Part shown: positions 35,666-44,445 of the stretch, piece by piece
Numbering within the stretch: position 1 is the first letter of the stretch
How the letters are laid out: the number at the start of each line of letters is the position of its first letter
Assembly (NCBI GenBank): GCA_051873875.1
Contig: JBJEFI010000002.1
Coordinates: 10,532-74,531 of the forward strand
Length of the DNA: 64,000 nt
Source: JBJEFI01 sp051873875
GTDB taxonomy: Bacteria > Bacillota > Bacilli > Bacillales > Bacillaceae_G
Reading direction: 5' to 3'
Notes under the pieces: model-generated
Database searches by the model: none
Told to the model about the DNA's origin: nothing
Seen by the model: only the letters and a program-made list of their open reading frames with translations
Program-made: the position numbers and the translations under genes

Positions 35666-35694
35666 TTGCGAAATAGATAAAACATGACTATAAT
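35666..35694 (+). promoter_or_regulatory. Promoter of pheST
   Basis: TTGCGA (35666-35671), a 17-base spacer and TATAAT (35689-35694), directly before the T-box leader. Confidence 0.7.
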
Positions 35695-35714
35695 AGAGAA
35701 AGTTACATATTGAC

Positions 35715-35957
35715 AAAGCGATGATGGAGAGTAGTAGTAAATAAACCGCTATGTAGGGAGAATGTGTCGTGACTGCAAGCACATTTATAGTAGGGATTTA
35801 TGAATTCACTCTTGAGCAGACGCCAGGACCACACTTGTGTAAAGGCGATCCGGTTTTATTAACCGTTATGGAAATGAAGTGATAGATGTGTATATATCTA
35901 TAACTAGGGTGGTAACGCGACTATAACTCGTCCCTTTTTGAGGGAGGAGTTTTTTTA
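35715..35957 (+). promoter_or_regulatory. Phenylalanyl T-box riboswitch
   Basis: Leader controlling pheST by uncharged tRNA-Phe. The specifier TTC is at 35805-35807, followed by A. The T-box AGGGTGGTAACGCG is at 35906-35919, and the terminator (AACTCGTCCCT, 35925-35935, with AGGGAGGAGTT, 35941-35951) ends in a T run. Confidence 0.95.
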
Positions 35958-35985
35958 TTTTCTAAAAGTTAAAGGAGGAAGTATC

Positions 35986-37020
35986 ATGCAAGAGCGTTTA
36001 AAACAATTAGAGACAGAAGCATTGAATTTAATTGAAAATGCAAGTGATATGAAGGCACTAAATGATGTGCGTGTTGCTTATTTAGGCAAAAAAGGACCAA
36101 TTACAGAAGTTTTAAAAGGAATGGGTGCATTACCAGCAGAAGAGCGTCCGAAAATGGGTGCTGTTGTCAATGAGGTACGTGCCGCAATTACGGCTAAAAT
36201 TGAAGAAAAACAAGCTTACTTAGAAGAAAAAGCAATCGCTGAAAAATTAGCGAAAGAAACGATTGATGTAACATTACCAGGTCGTCCAGTAATCGCAGGT
36301 GCGACACATCCATTAACGGCAATCGTTGAAGAAGTAGAAGATTTATTTGTTGGGATGGGCTATGAAGTAGCAGAAGGTCCAGAAGTAGAGAAGGACTATT
36401 ATAACTTTGAGGCATTAAACTTACCACAAGGTCACCCAGCTCGTGATATGCAAGATTCTTTCTATATTACAGAAGAACTGTTAATGCGTACACATACATC
36501 ACCAGTACAAGCTCGTACAATGGAAGCAAATGTAGAAAAAGGACCAATTAAAATTATTTGTCCAGGGAAAGTATTCCGTCGTGATAATGATGATGCAACA
36601 CATTCCCATCAATTTATGCAAATTGAAGGCCTTGTTATTGGCGAAAACATTCGCATGAGTGATTTAAAAGGAACGCTTCAAGTATTCGCTCGCAAAATGT
36701 TTGGTGAAGATCGTGAAATTCGTTTACGCCCAAGTTTCTTCCCATTCACAGAGCCATCTGTTGAAGTAGATGTATCTTGTATGATGTGTAACGGAAAAGG
36801 TTGTAGCACGTGTAAACAAACTGGCTGGATTGAAGTATTAGGTGCTGGGATGGTTCATCCAAACGTACTTGAAATGGCTGGTTATGACAGCAAGAAATAC
36901 CGTGGTTTTGCCTTTGGTATTGGTGTAGAGCGTATTGCTATGTTACGTTATGGCGTTGATGATATTCGTCATTTCTATACAAATGATGTTCGATTCTTAC
37001 AACAGTTCAATCGTAAATAA
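35986..37020 (+). CDS. pheS: Phenylalanine--tRNA ligase subunit alpha
   Basis: Catalytic subunit of the alpha2beta2 PheRS. From the ATG at 35986 (AAAGGAGGAAGTATC) it has 344 residues: an N-terminal coiled coil that grips tRNA, then the class II core with motif 2 (IICPGKVFRRDNDDATHSHQ) and motif 3 (GFAFGIGVERIAMLRYG). The frame reads back into the T-box terminator but has no start there. It is 18 bases upstream of pheT. Confidence 0.97.
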   Translation: MQERLKQLETEALNLIENASDMKALNDVRVAYLGKKGPITEVLKGMGALPAEERPKMGAVVNEVRAAITAKIEEKQAYLEEKAIAEKLAKETIDVTLPGRPVIAGATHPLTAIVEEVEDLFVGMGYEVAEGPEVEKDYYNFEALNLPQGHPARDMQDSFYITEELLMRTHTSPVQARTMEANVEKGPIKIICPGKVFRRDNDDATHSHQFMQIEGLVIGENIRMSDLKGTLQVFARKMFGEDREIRLRPSFFPFTEPSVEVDVSCMMCNGKGCSTCKQTGWIEVLGAGMVHPNVLEMAGYDSKKYRGFAFGIGVERIAMLRYGVDDIRHFYTNDVRFLQQFNRK

Positions 37021-37038
37021 GGAAAGGAGAGAGAAAAA

Positions 37039-39456
37039 ATGTTTGTATCATATCGTTGGTTACAAGAATATGTGAATATAGATGTTACACCTGCTGACTT
37101 AGCGGAAAAAATTACACGTGCAGGTATTGAAGTAGAAGCAGTGGAGGATATGAGCCGTAATATTACTGGCGTTGTTGTTGGTTATGTTGTAGAACGTGAA
37201 AAACATCCTCAAGCAGATAAATTAAGTGTATGTAAAGTGGACGTTGGCGCAGAAGAATTATTACAAATTGTCTGTGGTGCTAAAAACGTAGCACAAGGTC
37301 AAAAAGTACCGGTAGCAACAGTTGGTGCCGTATTACCAGGTAACTTCAAAATTAAAAAAGCAAAGCTTCGTGGTGAATTATCACAAGGGATGATTTGTTC
37401 GTTATCTGAATTAGGAGTAGAGTCTAAATTAGTAGCGAAAGAATACGCGGAAGGAATTTATGTATTCCCAAGTGATACACCAGTTGGGATGAATGCACTT
37501 GAAGCATTACACATGAATGACCATGTTTTAGAATTAAGCTTAACACCAAACCGTGCGGATGCAATGAACATGCTTGGTGTAGCATATGAAGTAGCTGCGA
37601 TTTTAGGTGGCGAAGTGAAAAAGCCAGAGATTTCTTATAAAGAAGGAAATGGCACAACAAGTGACTACATTTCAATTCGTGTAGAAGCACCAAAAGAAAA
37701 CCCATTATATATTGCCAAAGTGGTGAAGAACGTTGAAATTAAAGAATCACCATTATGGTTACAAGCTCGTTTAATGGCTGCAGGTGTTCGTCCAATTAAC
37801 AATATCGTAGACGTGACAAACTACGTATTAATGGAATATGGTCAACCGTTACATGCTTTTGACTATGATAAATTAAATAGCAAAGAAATCGTTGTTCGTC
37901 TTGCTCATGAAGATGAAAAAATTAAAACGTTAGACGATCAAGAGCGTACATTAAAGCCACACCACTTAGTTATTACAAATGGCAAAGAAGCAGTGGCAGT
38001 AGCTGGTGTAATGGGTGGTGCAAACTCTGAAGTAGATAACGATACAAAAAATGTTTTAATCGAATCAGCAGTATTTGCTCCATTAACTGTTCGTATTGGT
38101 TCAAAAGATTTAGGATTACGTAGTGAATCAAGTGCTCGTTTTGAAAAAGGAATTGACCATAATCGTACGAAAGAAGCAGTAGAGCGTGCGGCTGCATTAA
38201 TGGCTAGCTTAGGTGGCGAAAATGTAGAAGTAATGGACGGCGTTGTGGAAGTAAACAATTTAGAAACAGAAGCAACAGTTGTTACAGCGACAGCTGACCG
38301 TATTAACGATATTTTAGGTACAAATGTATCTGTTACAGAAATGGCTGATATCTTCGCTCGTTTAGGTTTTGAAGCAACAGAAGATAATGGTACATTCCAT
38401 GTGACAATTCCAACTCGTCGTGGCGATATTACAATTGTAGAAGATTTAGCAGAAGAAGTTGGACGTATGTATGGATATGACAATATTCCTGTTACATTAC
38501 CAGTTGTAGAAGCAACGCCTGGGCGCTTAACAGACTATCAAATAAAACGTCGCCAAGTTCGTCGTTTCTTAGAAGGTGCTGGTATGCATGAAGCAGTGAC
38601 ATACTCACTAACAAGTGCATCAAAAGCGACTCGTTATAGTCTAGAAGGCGCAAATGGACATCCAGTATCATTAGCAATGCCAATGAGTGAAGAGCGTAGT
38701 CAATTACGTTTAAGCTTAATTCCACATTTACTAGATGCATTATCTTACAATGTGGCTCGTAAAAATGATGATGTTTCTTTATACGAAATTGGTTCAGTGT
38801 TCTTGCCAAATGGAGAAAATGAACTTCCAACAGAAATTCAACACGTTGCTGGTGCCGTAACTGGTCTTGTTTTAAATAATACATGGCAGGGTGAGAAAAA
38901 AGCAGTTGATTTCTACGTTGTAAAAGGAATTGTGGATGGTTTAATGGCGAAATTTGGTCTAACTGTTTCTTACAAAGCAGCTCAAAAAGATGGTATGCAT
39001 CCAGGACGTACAGCAGCTATTATGCATAATGATAAAGAAATTGGTTTCATTGGGGCTATTCATCCAGAAGTGCAAAAAGAGATGGATTTAAAAGAAACGT
39101 ATGTATTTGAAATTGCATTACCAGCAATTATTGATGCAAGCGTAGAAGAAGTTCGTTATACCCAAATTCCACGTTTCCCATCAATGACTCGCGATATGGC
39201 ATTAGTTGTTGATCGTGACATTCCAGCTGGAGACATTGCAACAGCAATCTTAACTGCAGGTGGCAAATTATTAAAAGACGTTCGCGTATTCGATTTATAC
39301 CAAGGTGATAAAATGGAAGAAGGTAAGAAATCACTTGCATTCTCATTACGTTACTTTGATGCAGAGCGTACGTTAACAGATGAAGAAGTAACGAATGCTC
39401 ATAATAAAGTGTTAAAAGCAGTAGAAGAGCAATTTAACGCTGTATTACGTGGTTAA
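37039..39456 (+). CDS. pheT: Phenylalanine--tRNA ligase subunit beta
   Basis: Beta subunit of 805 residues. It contains the EMAP/Trbp111-like tRNA-binding domain (KHPQADKLSVCKVDVG), the B3/B4 editing domain (LQARLMAAGVRPINNIVDVTNYV), B5 (RRGDITIVEDLAEEVGRMYGY) and the C-terminal anticodon-binding fold (IPRFPSMTRDMALVVD ... FSLRYFDAERTLTDEEV). The ATG follows AAGGAGAGAGAAAAA. Confidence 0.97.
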   Translation: MFVSYRWLQEYVNIDVTPADLAEKITRAGIEVEAVEDMSRNITGVVVGYVVEREKHPQADKLSVCKVDVGAEELLQIVCGAKNVAQGQKVPVATVGAVLPGNFKIKKAKLRGELSQGMICSLSELGVESKLVAKEYAEGIYVFPSDTPVGMNALEALHMNDHVLELSLTPNRADAMNMLGVAYEVAAILGGEVKKPEISYKEGNGTTSDYISIRVEAPKENPLYIAKVVKNVEIKESPLWLQARLMAAGVRPINNIVDVTNYVLMEYGQPLHAFDYDKLNSKEIVVRLAHEDEKIKTLDDQERTLKPHHLVITNGKEAVAVAGVMGGANSEVDNDTKNVLIESAVFAPLTVRIGSKDLGLRSESSARFEKGIDHNRTKEAVERAAALMASLGGENVEVMDGVVEVNNLETEATVVTATADRINDILGTNVSVTEMADIFARLGFEATEDNGTFHVTIPTRRGDITIVEDLAEEVGRMYGYDNIPVTLPVVEATPGRLTDYQIKRRQVRRFLEGAGMHEAVTYSLTSASKATRYSLEGANGHPVSLAMPMSEERSQLRLSLIPHLLDALSYNVARKNDDVSLYEIGSVFLPNGENELPTEIQHVAGAVTGLVLNNTWQGEKKAVDFYVVKGIVDGLMAKFGLTVSYKAAQKDGMHPGRTAAIMHNDKEIGFIGAIHPEVQKEMDLKETYVFEIALPAIIDASVEEVRYTQIPRFPSMTRDMALVVDRDIPAGDIATAILTAGGKLLKDVRVFDLYQGDKMEEGKKSLAFSLRYFDAERTLTDEEVTNAHNKVLKAVEEQFNAVLRG

Positions 39457-39463
39457 ATAAAAG

Positions 39464-39498
39464 AAAATCCGTAGCCAACTGGTTACGGATTTTTTATT
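39464..39498. terminator. Bidirectional terminator after pheT
   Basis: AATCCGTAGCC / GGTTACGGATT (39466-39476 and 39481-39491) with A and T tracts outside. It also serves the convergent minus-strand gene. Confidence 0.88.
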
Positions 39499-40138
39499 TG
39501 TATAATTTTATTGAAAGAAAGCCAAGTAGGAGGATGATAGGAAGGCCAATATAGAGTGGGAGTGAAAATAGGATAACTTCCTTAGTAGCAATAATTGTTT
39601 TGCATATAGCTCCAATAAATGAAATAACGAGTACTGCTATAAATTTATGTGCGTAGTTTCCTTTAAAAGCTGTTTGACCAATATATTTAACGACAATAAG
39701 TCCGATTAATACGAATAAAAATGTAAGTACAAGTGTATCTAAATAAATATGGGCAGTTAGCCAATCTTGTTTGCTCATAAAAATGGCTGGTAATTGGTTA
39801 AAAAGATAATCAAGTCCAAATATAATTAAAAATACCTTAATAACAATGGAAAGGTGTTCATGTATCCTTCTTTTGATATTTGATTTGCCATTTGCTGCAA
39901 TCATTTCATCGCAAAACTTTTGGAGGTCATCTCCAAAAATATCAGTGGCACTTTCACCACGATGTTGAGCGGCTAGTAGCATTTCTAATACATCATCAAT
40001 TAATTCTTCTGCTTCCCTTTCTGATAGGTTGCTACTACGCAAATAGACCACAATATTTTCATAAGCCTTGTCATTTCCATCATTTAATTGCAGAGATAGC
40101 TTATAATGTCTGAGTATCATTTCATTTAACGTTGCCAT
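39494..40138 (-). CDS. PadR-associated membrane protein (HAAS/DUF1048-like N-terminus)
   Basis: A 214-residue protein with a helical cytoplasmic N-terminal half (residues 1-105, containing LRSSNLSEREAEELIDDVLEM and DIFGDDLQKFCDEM) and about four membrane segments after residue 105. The N-terminal part resembles HAAS/DUF1048-type domains often encoded next to PadR regulators. Closing the false gap places its ATG 4 bases after the PadR stop, so the two form an operon. Function unknown; such cassettes often respond to membrane stress or drugs. Confidence 0.7.
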   Translation of the reverse strand: MATLNEMILRHYKLSLQLNDGNDKAYENIVVYLRSSNLSEREAEELIDDVLEMLLAAQHRGESATDIFGDDLQKFCDEMIAANGKSNIKRRIHEHLSIVIKVFLIIFGLDYLFNQLPAIFMSKQDWLTAHIYLDTLVLTFLFVLIGLIVVKYIGQTAFKGNYAHKFIAVLVISFIGAICKTIIATKEVILFSLPLYIGLPIILLLGFLSIKLYK

Positions 40139-40184
40139 TGTCTCACTCCTTTAATATGGTATAAACCGTCGTGCTTACTTCTTG
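40130..40184. repeat. Left copy of a 55-base duplicated contig end
   Basis: Identical to 40285-40339 and ends exactly at the first N. Interpreted as the overlap of two contigs, not as a biological repeat. Confidence 0.95.
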
Positions 40185-40284
40185 NNNNNNNNNNNNNNNN
40201 NNNNNNNNNNNNNNNNNNNNNNNNNNNNNNNNNNNNNNNNNNNNNNNNNNNNNNNNNNNNNNNNNNNNNNNNNNNNNNNNNNNN
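40185..40284. other. 100-base assembly gap, probably false
   Basis: A run of exactly 100 N bounded on both sides by the same 55 bases. Collapsing the overlap restores a continuous PadR-membrane protein operon. Confidence 0.97.
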
Positions 40285-40339
40285 CGTTGCCATTGTCTCA
40301 CTCCTTTAATATGGTATAAACCGTCGTGCTTACTTCTTG
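40285..40339. repeat. Right copy of the 55-base duplicated contig end
   Basis: Identical to 40130-40184 and begins at the first base after the N run. Confidence 0.95.
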
Positions 40340-40618
40340 CCAATCTTGTTTAAAAAATGCTAACTCTTCTTTACCTTGTTCGGAAAGAGAATAATATTTA
40401 CGCTTTGGTCCAAATGGAGAGGCTTTTTTTGTATGAAGAAGATGTCCATTTTTCTCTAGTCTTAATAAGAGGGGATAAATTGTTCCTTCTGTACAATCTT
40501 TAAAGCCAAAGTGGCGGAGCTTTTCAACAATTTCATAGCCGTATGTTTCATCATCATAGATAATTTGTAAAATACAACCTTCTAAAATACCTTTTAATAA
40601 TTGGGAGCGATCACGCAA
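40298..40618 (-). CDS. PadR family transcriptional regulator
   Basis: A 106-residue winged-helix regulator: LLKGILEGCILQIIYDDETYGYEIVEKL, then CTEGTIYPLLLRLEKNGHL and GPKRKYYSLSEQGKEEL are the standard PadR features. The start is a TTG at 40618 after GAGGAATCTTT. A perfect 12-base inverted repeat lies 16 bases upstream and is a likely self-operator. Its stop codon falls inside the duplicated 55 bases, so the same end is also present at 40143. Confidence 0.92.
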   Translation of the reverse strand: MRDRSQLLKGILEGCILQIIYDDETYGYEIVEKLRHFGFKDCTEGTIYPLLLRLEKNGHLLHTKKASPFGPKRKYYSLSEQGKEELAFFKQDWQEVSTTVYTILKE

Positions 40619-40634
40619 AAAAGATTCCTCCTTT

Positions 40635-40680
40635 CTACCTTGTTATGCAAGCTACTTAGGTACATTGTATAACAAGGTAG
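40635..40680. promoter_or_regulatory. Probable PadR operator
   Basis: A perfect inverted repeat, CTACCTTGTTAT (40635-40646) and ATAACAAGGTAG (40669-40680), with a 22-base spacer that contains further partial symmetry (GCTACTTAGGTAC). It lies in the promoter region of the PadR cassette. Confidence 0.65.
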
Positions 40681-40828
40681 GGGGATAGGCAAGATAAAAA
40701 GGATTTATTTAAGGTAATTATTTGGAAAGGAATGGTTTGCTTATTCCATAAAGGAGAAAACTAGGGAAAAGGCGAACCTTATAAAGGAATAGGTTGTTGC
40801 CAATATAGTTAATGGAGAGGTGAACACG

Positions 40829-41809
40829 TTGCGTAAATTAGCAATAATCGTTGTTGTTTTTTCTTTCGTTCTTATTTGGTTTGGACAAGAGAAAGTGGAG
40901 CAGGTAAAAGGCCGTTATCATTTCGAAGCAACAATAACTAACGTAGGAAAAGAAACTCAGTTTATTCATGTAAAGAATAAGAGTGGAGAAGAGATTGTTT
41001 TAACATTACCAAAAGATAGCCAAAAAGAAACATATAAAGTAGGACAAAAGATTGTTATTTGGTTAGATGGTGGGATACGCGAAACGGCTCCGGTTCAAGC
41101 AACGGCAAAACATATTGAAACAATCATAACACCACCAGTTGATGAAGAGTATGAACCGGTAGTAAAAATTTCTCGTAGTGGAGTAAGTCATTTAGATAAG
41201 CTAGACCAATTCATAACAGAGAAGAAGAAAAAAATTAAAATTATCCAATATACGATTGAAGGCGATCCAGTTTCAACGAGATTAGAACGAACAGAGCAGG
41301 GCATAAAAGTTGTCTATGATACGACAAAAGATAAGTATGGACCTAAAAAAATTCAAACGACCTATTGTGAACGAGTAGAAAAAACAAAAACAAATACAGA
41401 TATGGTTTATACGTTAAAAAATTGTAATGGGGAGGATCGAGAGCTCGTGTATATTGATTTTAATGTAGGCAATACAAGTGGGTTTGAATTTGCTTTGCAA
41501 ATTGATGATAGCCTTGTAAATACGAAAAAGAATTTATTGATGTACAAAGAAGGAGAGAAGAAAATAACGGTTTTTAACTTTTTTTTAACGAAAGAGCAGC
41601 GGCAACAAATATATGAGAAATTTGTATTAGAAAATATCGCGGGTAATCAAGTAATAGCACCTTGTGAGACTGGAAAAGCGTATCGTTTCACCTATTGGTT
41701 AAATGGAAAAGAGAAAACGTATAATTGGCATGATTGTAAGGGCAATGAAAAGTTGACCGCCTTTGTAAATTATATATATGAAGATGTAATTCAAGTGCAC
41801 AAAAAGTAG
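40829..41809 (+). CDS. Secreted or membrane-anchored DUF3221/DUF4362 two-domain protein
   Basis: A 326-residue protein with an N-terminal hydrophobic segment (residues 2-17: signal or anchor), a small beta domain like DUF3221 (EATITNVGKETQFIHV ... YKVGQKIVIWLDGG) and a larger domain like DUF4362 (SHLDKLDQFITEKKKK, IIQYTIEGDPVSTRLERT). There is no lipobox. The preferred start is a TTG at 40829 with GGAGAGGTG ahead; a GTG at 40820 lies inside that site. Function unknown; such proteins are extracellular in B. cereus-type bacteria. Confidence 0.72.
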   Translation: MRKLAIIVVVFSFVLIWFGQEKVEQVKGRYHFEATITNVGKETQFIHVKNKSGEEIVLTLPKDSQKETYKVGQKIVIWLDGGIRETAPVQATAKHIETIITPPVDEEYEPVVKISRSGVSHLDKLDQFITEKKKKIKIIQYTIEGDPVSTRLERTEQGIKVVYDTTKDKYGPKKIQTTYCERVEKTKTNTDMVYTLKNCNGEDRELVYIDFNVGNTSGFEFALQIDDSLVNTKKNLLMYKEGEKKITVFNFFLTKEQRQQIYEKFVLENIAGNQVIAPCETGKAYRFTYWLNGKEKTYNWHDCKGNEKLTAFVNYIYEDVIQVHKK

Positions 41810-41832
41810 GGAGGGGATCCCTACTTTTTATA
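41801..41832. terminator. Bidirectional terminator between convergent genes
   Basis: AAAAAGTAGGGA / TCCCTACTTTTT (41801-41812 and 41818-41829), overlapping the end of the plus-strand gene and adjoining the stop of the MFS gene. Confidence 0.9.
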
Positions 41833-43036
41833 TGGTCATTTTTTGTGAATGGGTTGTAAAATAGCGTTGTTCATTTTTCTTTAAATAAAGGACACTACCA
41901 ATGATAAGGAGAGAGAAAATACCAAAGGAAGCAACAGTCCAATGAAATCCAATCATATCGAAAAATGCACCTGTTAAGAGAAGGACAACTTGAAAGAAGA
42001 TACGCTCTAGCATTCCTCTAAAGGAGAAAAAGCGTCCATGAAATTCTTTTGGTACAATTGTTTGGAATAAGGTAGCAATCGTTGGAAAAAAGGCACCAGC
42101 ACAAAAACCAAATAATCCAAAAGAAAAAAGAGAAATATACGAACCTTTCGTTACGAAATAAAGAGAAAGATAGGCAAAGCTAATCGCACCGCTAAAAATC
42201 ATTAAGTAAGGCAGTGGTTTTTTCTCTACGTTTAACTTTTTAATAATAAGTGCACCTAATAAAAAACTAACCCCTTCCATCGTATATAGCCATCCTTTTA
42301 TACTAACGAGTTCTGTAATCTCACTTATTTTTAATACCATTAAATTAAAGCTACCAATAAACATGTTCGGAATAATAACAACGAGCAATCCGAATAAAAG
42401 AATTGGTTTCTCTTTCAGTAATGGTATGATGGCTCCGAAGCTTCTACTTTTTGTATTTGTAAGTTTTGGTGTAACTTGCTCCTTAAGGTCGTAGAAAAAA
42501 GTAGTGATAAGAAGAAAGGAATAAGCAATGAAGGAATAAAAATAAATTGAAAATAAACTAAGGTGAAGTAGTAATATACCACCAACTGCTGTTCCAATAA
42601 TACGAGAAATAGTAGATACATTCATATGTAGGCTATTTAATTGTAGTAATTGATCTTGCTTTCCAATCATAGGGACAGTAGCTTGGAGGGCAGGAAAATA
42701 GAAAGAAGAAAATATACCGATTAGTGCCATGTTTGCTGTCATAAATAAGACACTCTCAAACCAAATTGCGAGGAACATAAATAAAATACTGACGAGACGT
42801 AAAATACTTGCATAAATAAGAACATCTTTCTTTTTGTTTCGATCAATTACTTTTCCGGCGTATGGAGAAATTAACACGCCAATAAATAATCCGCTAAATA
42901 AAACAAGTGACTTCAAAAAGTCAGATTGCACATGCTGCTGTAGAAATTCTAAGTTACCAAGAATTCCAAGCCATAGTCCAATTCCTGAAACCCCTTCTCC
43001 GAGTAGCAATATCCAAACATTTTTCTGTTTTAACAT
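41828..43036 (-). CDS. MFS transporter
   Basis: A major facilitator protein of about 402 residues with roughly twelve membrane segments, a typical loop 2-3 motif (SPYAGKVIDRNKKKDVLIYA) and IPNMFIGSFNLMVLKI in the second half. It looks like the MDR-type exporters of Bacillus (MFS_3-like), substrate unknown. The start at 43036 has AGGAGG only three bases away; an upstream TTG at 43069 has no ribosome binding site, so the exact start is uncertain. Confidence 0.85.
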   Translation of the reverse strand: MLKQKNVWILLLGEGVSGIGLWLGILGNLEFLQQHVQSDFLKSLVLFSGLFIGVLISPYAGKVIDRNKKKDVLIYASILRLVSILFMFLAIWFESVLFMTANMALIGIFSSFYFPALQATVPMIGKQDQLLQLNSLHMNVSTISRIIGTAVGGILLLHLSLFSIYFYSFIAYSFLLITTFFYDLKEQVTPKLTNTKSRSFGAIIPLLKEKPILLFGLLVVIIPNMFIGSFNLMVLKISEITELVSIKGWLYTMEGVSFLLGALIIKKLNVEKKPLPYLMIFSGAISFAYLSLYFVTKGSYISLFSFGLFGFCAGAFFPTIATLFQTIVPKEFHGRFFSFRGMLERIFFQVVLLLTGAFFDMIGFHWTVASFGIFSLLIIGSVLYLKKNEQRYFTTHSQKMTI

Positions 43037-43139
43037 ACGCCTCCTACTTTCTAAATTTGTTGTATACAAAAAGTATATGTTACCTATATAGAAGTAGCAA
43101 GAAATCTACTTGAAGGAAGGTGAGCATTCCACTTATGAA

Positions 43140-43181
43140 AAAATGCCATTCAATCTGTTTCATTGAATGGCATTTTTTATC
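43140..43181. terminator. Terminator after the ZnuA-like gene
   Basis: AAAATGCCATTCAAT / ATTGAATGGCATTTT (43140-43154 and 43162-43176), with A and T tracts; on the minus strand it follows the stop at 43185. Confidence 0.9.
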
Positions 43182-43184
43182 TCA

Positions 43185-44147
43185 TTATTCGTTCATTGCT
43201 TTTTTTAGTAAATCGATGTTTTCTTGCATTAATTGGAAATAATCTTTTCCTTGTTGACGATCTTCATCTGTAATCGTTGCGATATGATTTAGACGAAGCA
43301 CTGTTGTATTGGTTTCTTTTTGGACGATGTCCGCAACTTTTGGTGTAGAGAATGTTTCAAATAAAATATATTTAATTCCATGCTCTTGAGCGATTTTTAC
43401 AATATTCGCTAATTCTTTTTGAGATGGTTCTTGAGAAGAAGAAAGACCAGCAATGGCGATTTGTTTAATACCATAGTGATTTTCCCAATAGCCATAGGCT
43501 GCATGTGAAACTAAAATTTCTTTACGTTTTGCATTGGCAACTACATCTGTTAATTCTTTATCTAAAGAGACAAATTGTTCTTTAAGTGCGTCAAAGTTTT
43601 TTTCAAAGTCAGCTTTAGCTGATGGTTTTAATTTTACTAATTCATCTTTGATAGCTTCAGCTTGTTTTAGAGCTAGCATTGGATCGAACCAGACATGGGG
43701 ATCTACATCGTGATGATGATTGTCTCCTTCTGTTTCGTGGTCATCAGCATGTTCTTCATGATGATGTTCTTCCTCGATTGCTTCAATTCCTTTAGAGGCA
43801 TTTAAAACAAGGACAGGTTCATTTTTCACTGTATCTGCAACTTTTTTTGCAAATGCTTCTAGCTCAAGACCGTTATAAATAAATAAGTCAGCTTTTGCAA
43901 TATTGATAATTGTTTTTGTCGTTGGCTCATAAGTATGTGAATCAACGCCAGGTGGATAAATACCTGTTACCTTTACATGGTCGCCACCAATTTTTTTAGT
44001 GAAATCTTCTAATGGAAAAATAGTTGTATAAACATTTATTTTTTCATCTTTTGAAATGGATTTTGCTTCTTTGTTGTCACTTGAACATCCAGTCATGATA
44101 ATAGCAAAAGCGAATAAACTTACTAAAATAGATAAGTACTTTTTCAT
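43185..44147 (-). CDS. znuA: Zinc ABC transporter substrate-binding lipoprotein (ZnuA-like)
   Basis: Extracellular zinc-binding lipoprotein of 320 residues. Signal peptide with lipobox (IIMTGC, Cys21). Ligand residues typical of cluster A-I proteins are seen: His in GVDSHTYEP, His in PHVWFDP, His in VSHAAYGYW and the late Asp/Glu region. A His- and acid-rich loop at residues 126-151 indicates zinc rather than manganese. Two Zur boxes lie upstream. No ATPase or permease gene is adjacent, so it is an orphan that must share a transporter encoded elsewhere. Confidence 0.9.
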   Translation of the reverse strand: MKKYLSILVSLFAFAIIMTGCSSDNKEAKSISKDEKINVYTTIFPLEDFTKKIGGDHVKVTGIYPPGVDSHTYEPTTKTIINIAKADLFIYNGLELEAFAKKVADTVKNEPVLVLNASKGIEAIEEEHHHEEHADDHETEGDNHHHDVDPHVWFDPMLALKQAEAIKDELVKLKPSAKADFEKNFDALKEQFVSLDKELTDVVANAKRKEILVSHAAYGYWENHYGIKQIAIAGLSSSQEPSQKELANIVKIAQEHGIKYILFETFSTPKVADIVQKETNTTVLRLNHIATITDEDRQQGKDYFQLMQENIDLLKKAMNE

Positions 44148-44197
44148 TTGATATCCTCCTTTGTTAACTATTTTCTCTTAAAATACTTATTTTTAAT

Positions 44198-44218
44198 AAA
44201 ACGGAATAATTACGATTT
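44198..44218 (-). promoter_or_regulatory. Zur box, gene-proximal
   Basis: AAAACGGAATAATTACGATT (21-base dyad to 44218) has the 9-1-9 form of the Bacillus Zur operator; on the minus strand it reads AAATCGTAATTATTCCGTTT, differing from the ideal at only a few positions. Confidence 0.85.
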
Positions 44219-44225
44219 ATAATAT

Positions 44226-44246
44226 AAAACGAAATAATTACGTTTT
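44226..44246 (-). promoter_or_regulatory. Zur box, distal
   Basis: A second 21-base dyad (AAAACG-AAATAATTA-CGTTTT), 28 bases centre to centre from the first. On the minus strand it reads AAAACGTAATTATTTCGTTT. Two copies suggest tight zinc control of znuA. Confidence 0.85.
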
Positions 44247-44445
44247 GTATTATAGCCGATAGCGTGTCTAATTGCAATTATTAAGTAACAAAAAAATATT
44301 ATGTTTAAAGATAGATTCCAATATTAATAGATTCTTCCAAAAAAGAGCAGGTTATTTTTTCTATTTTTAATGGGAATGTAGGAGTTTGGAGTATGATATA
44401 ATTTTAATAAAACGTTTTCAATGTGGGGTAGAGGGGTGTGGAAGA

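Noticed and set aside
37938..38483. 181-codon minus-strand ORF inside pheT
   Set aside because: Shadow frame; composition dominated by Ser/Ala/Thr, no start signal.
40130..40339. 55-base direct repeat read as a real duplication
   Set aside because: Both copies abut the N run exactly, the signature of overlapping contig ends; biological duplication would not align with the gap edges.
40143..40343. Small minus-strand ORF running through the N block
   Set aside because: It is an artefact of the duplicated end and placeholder bases.
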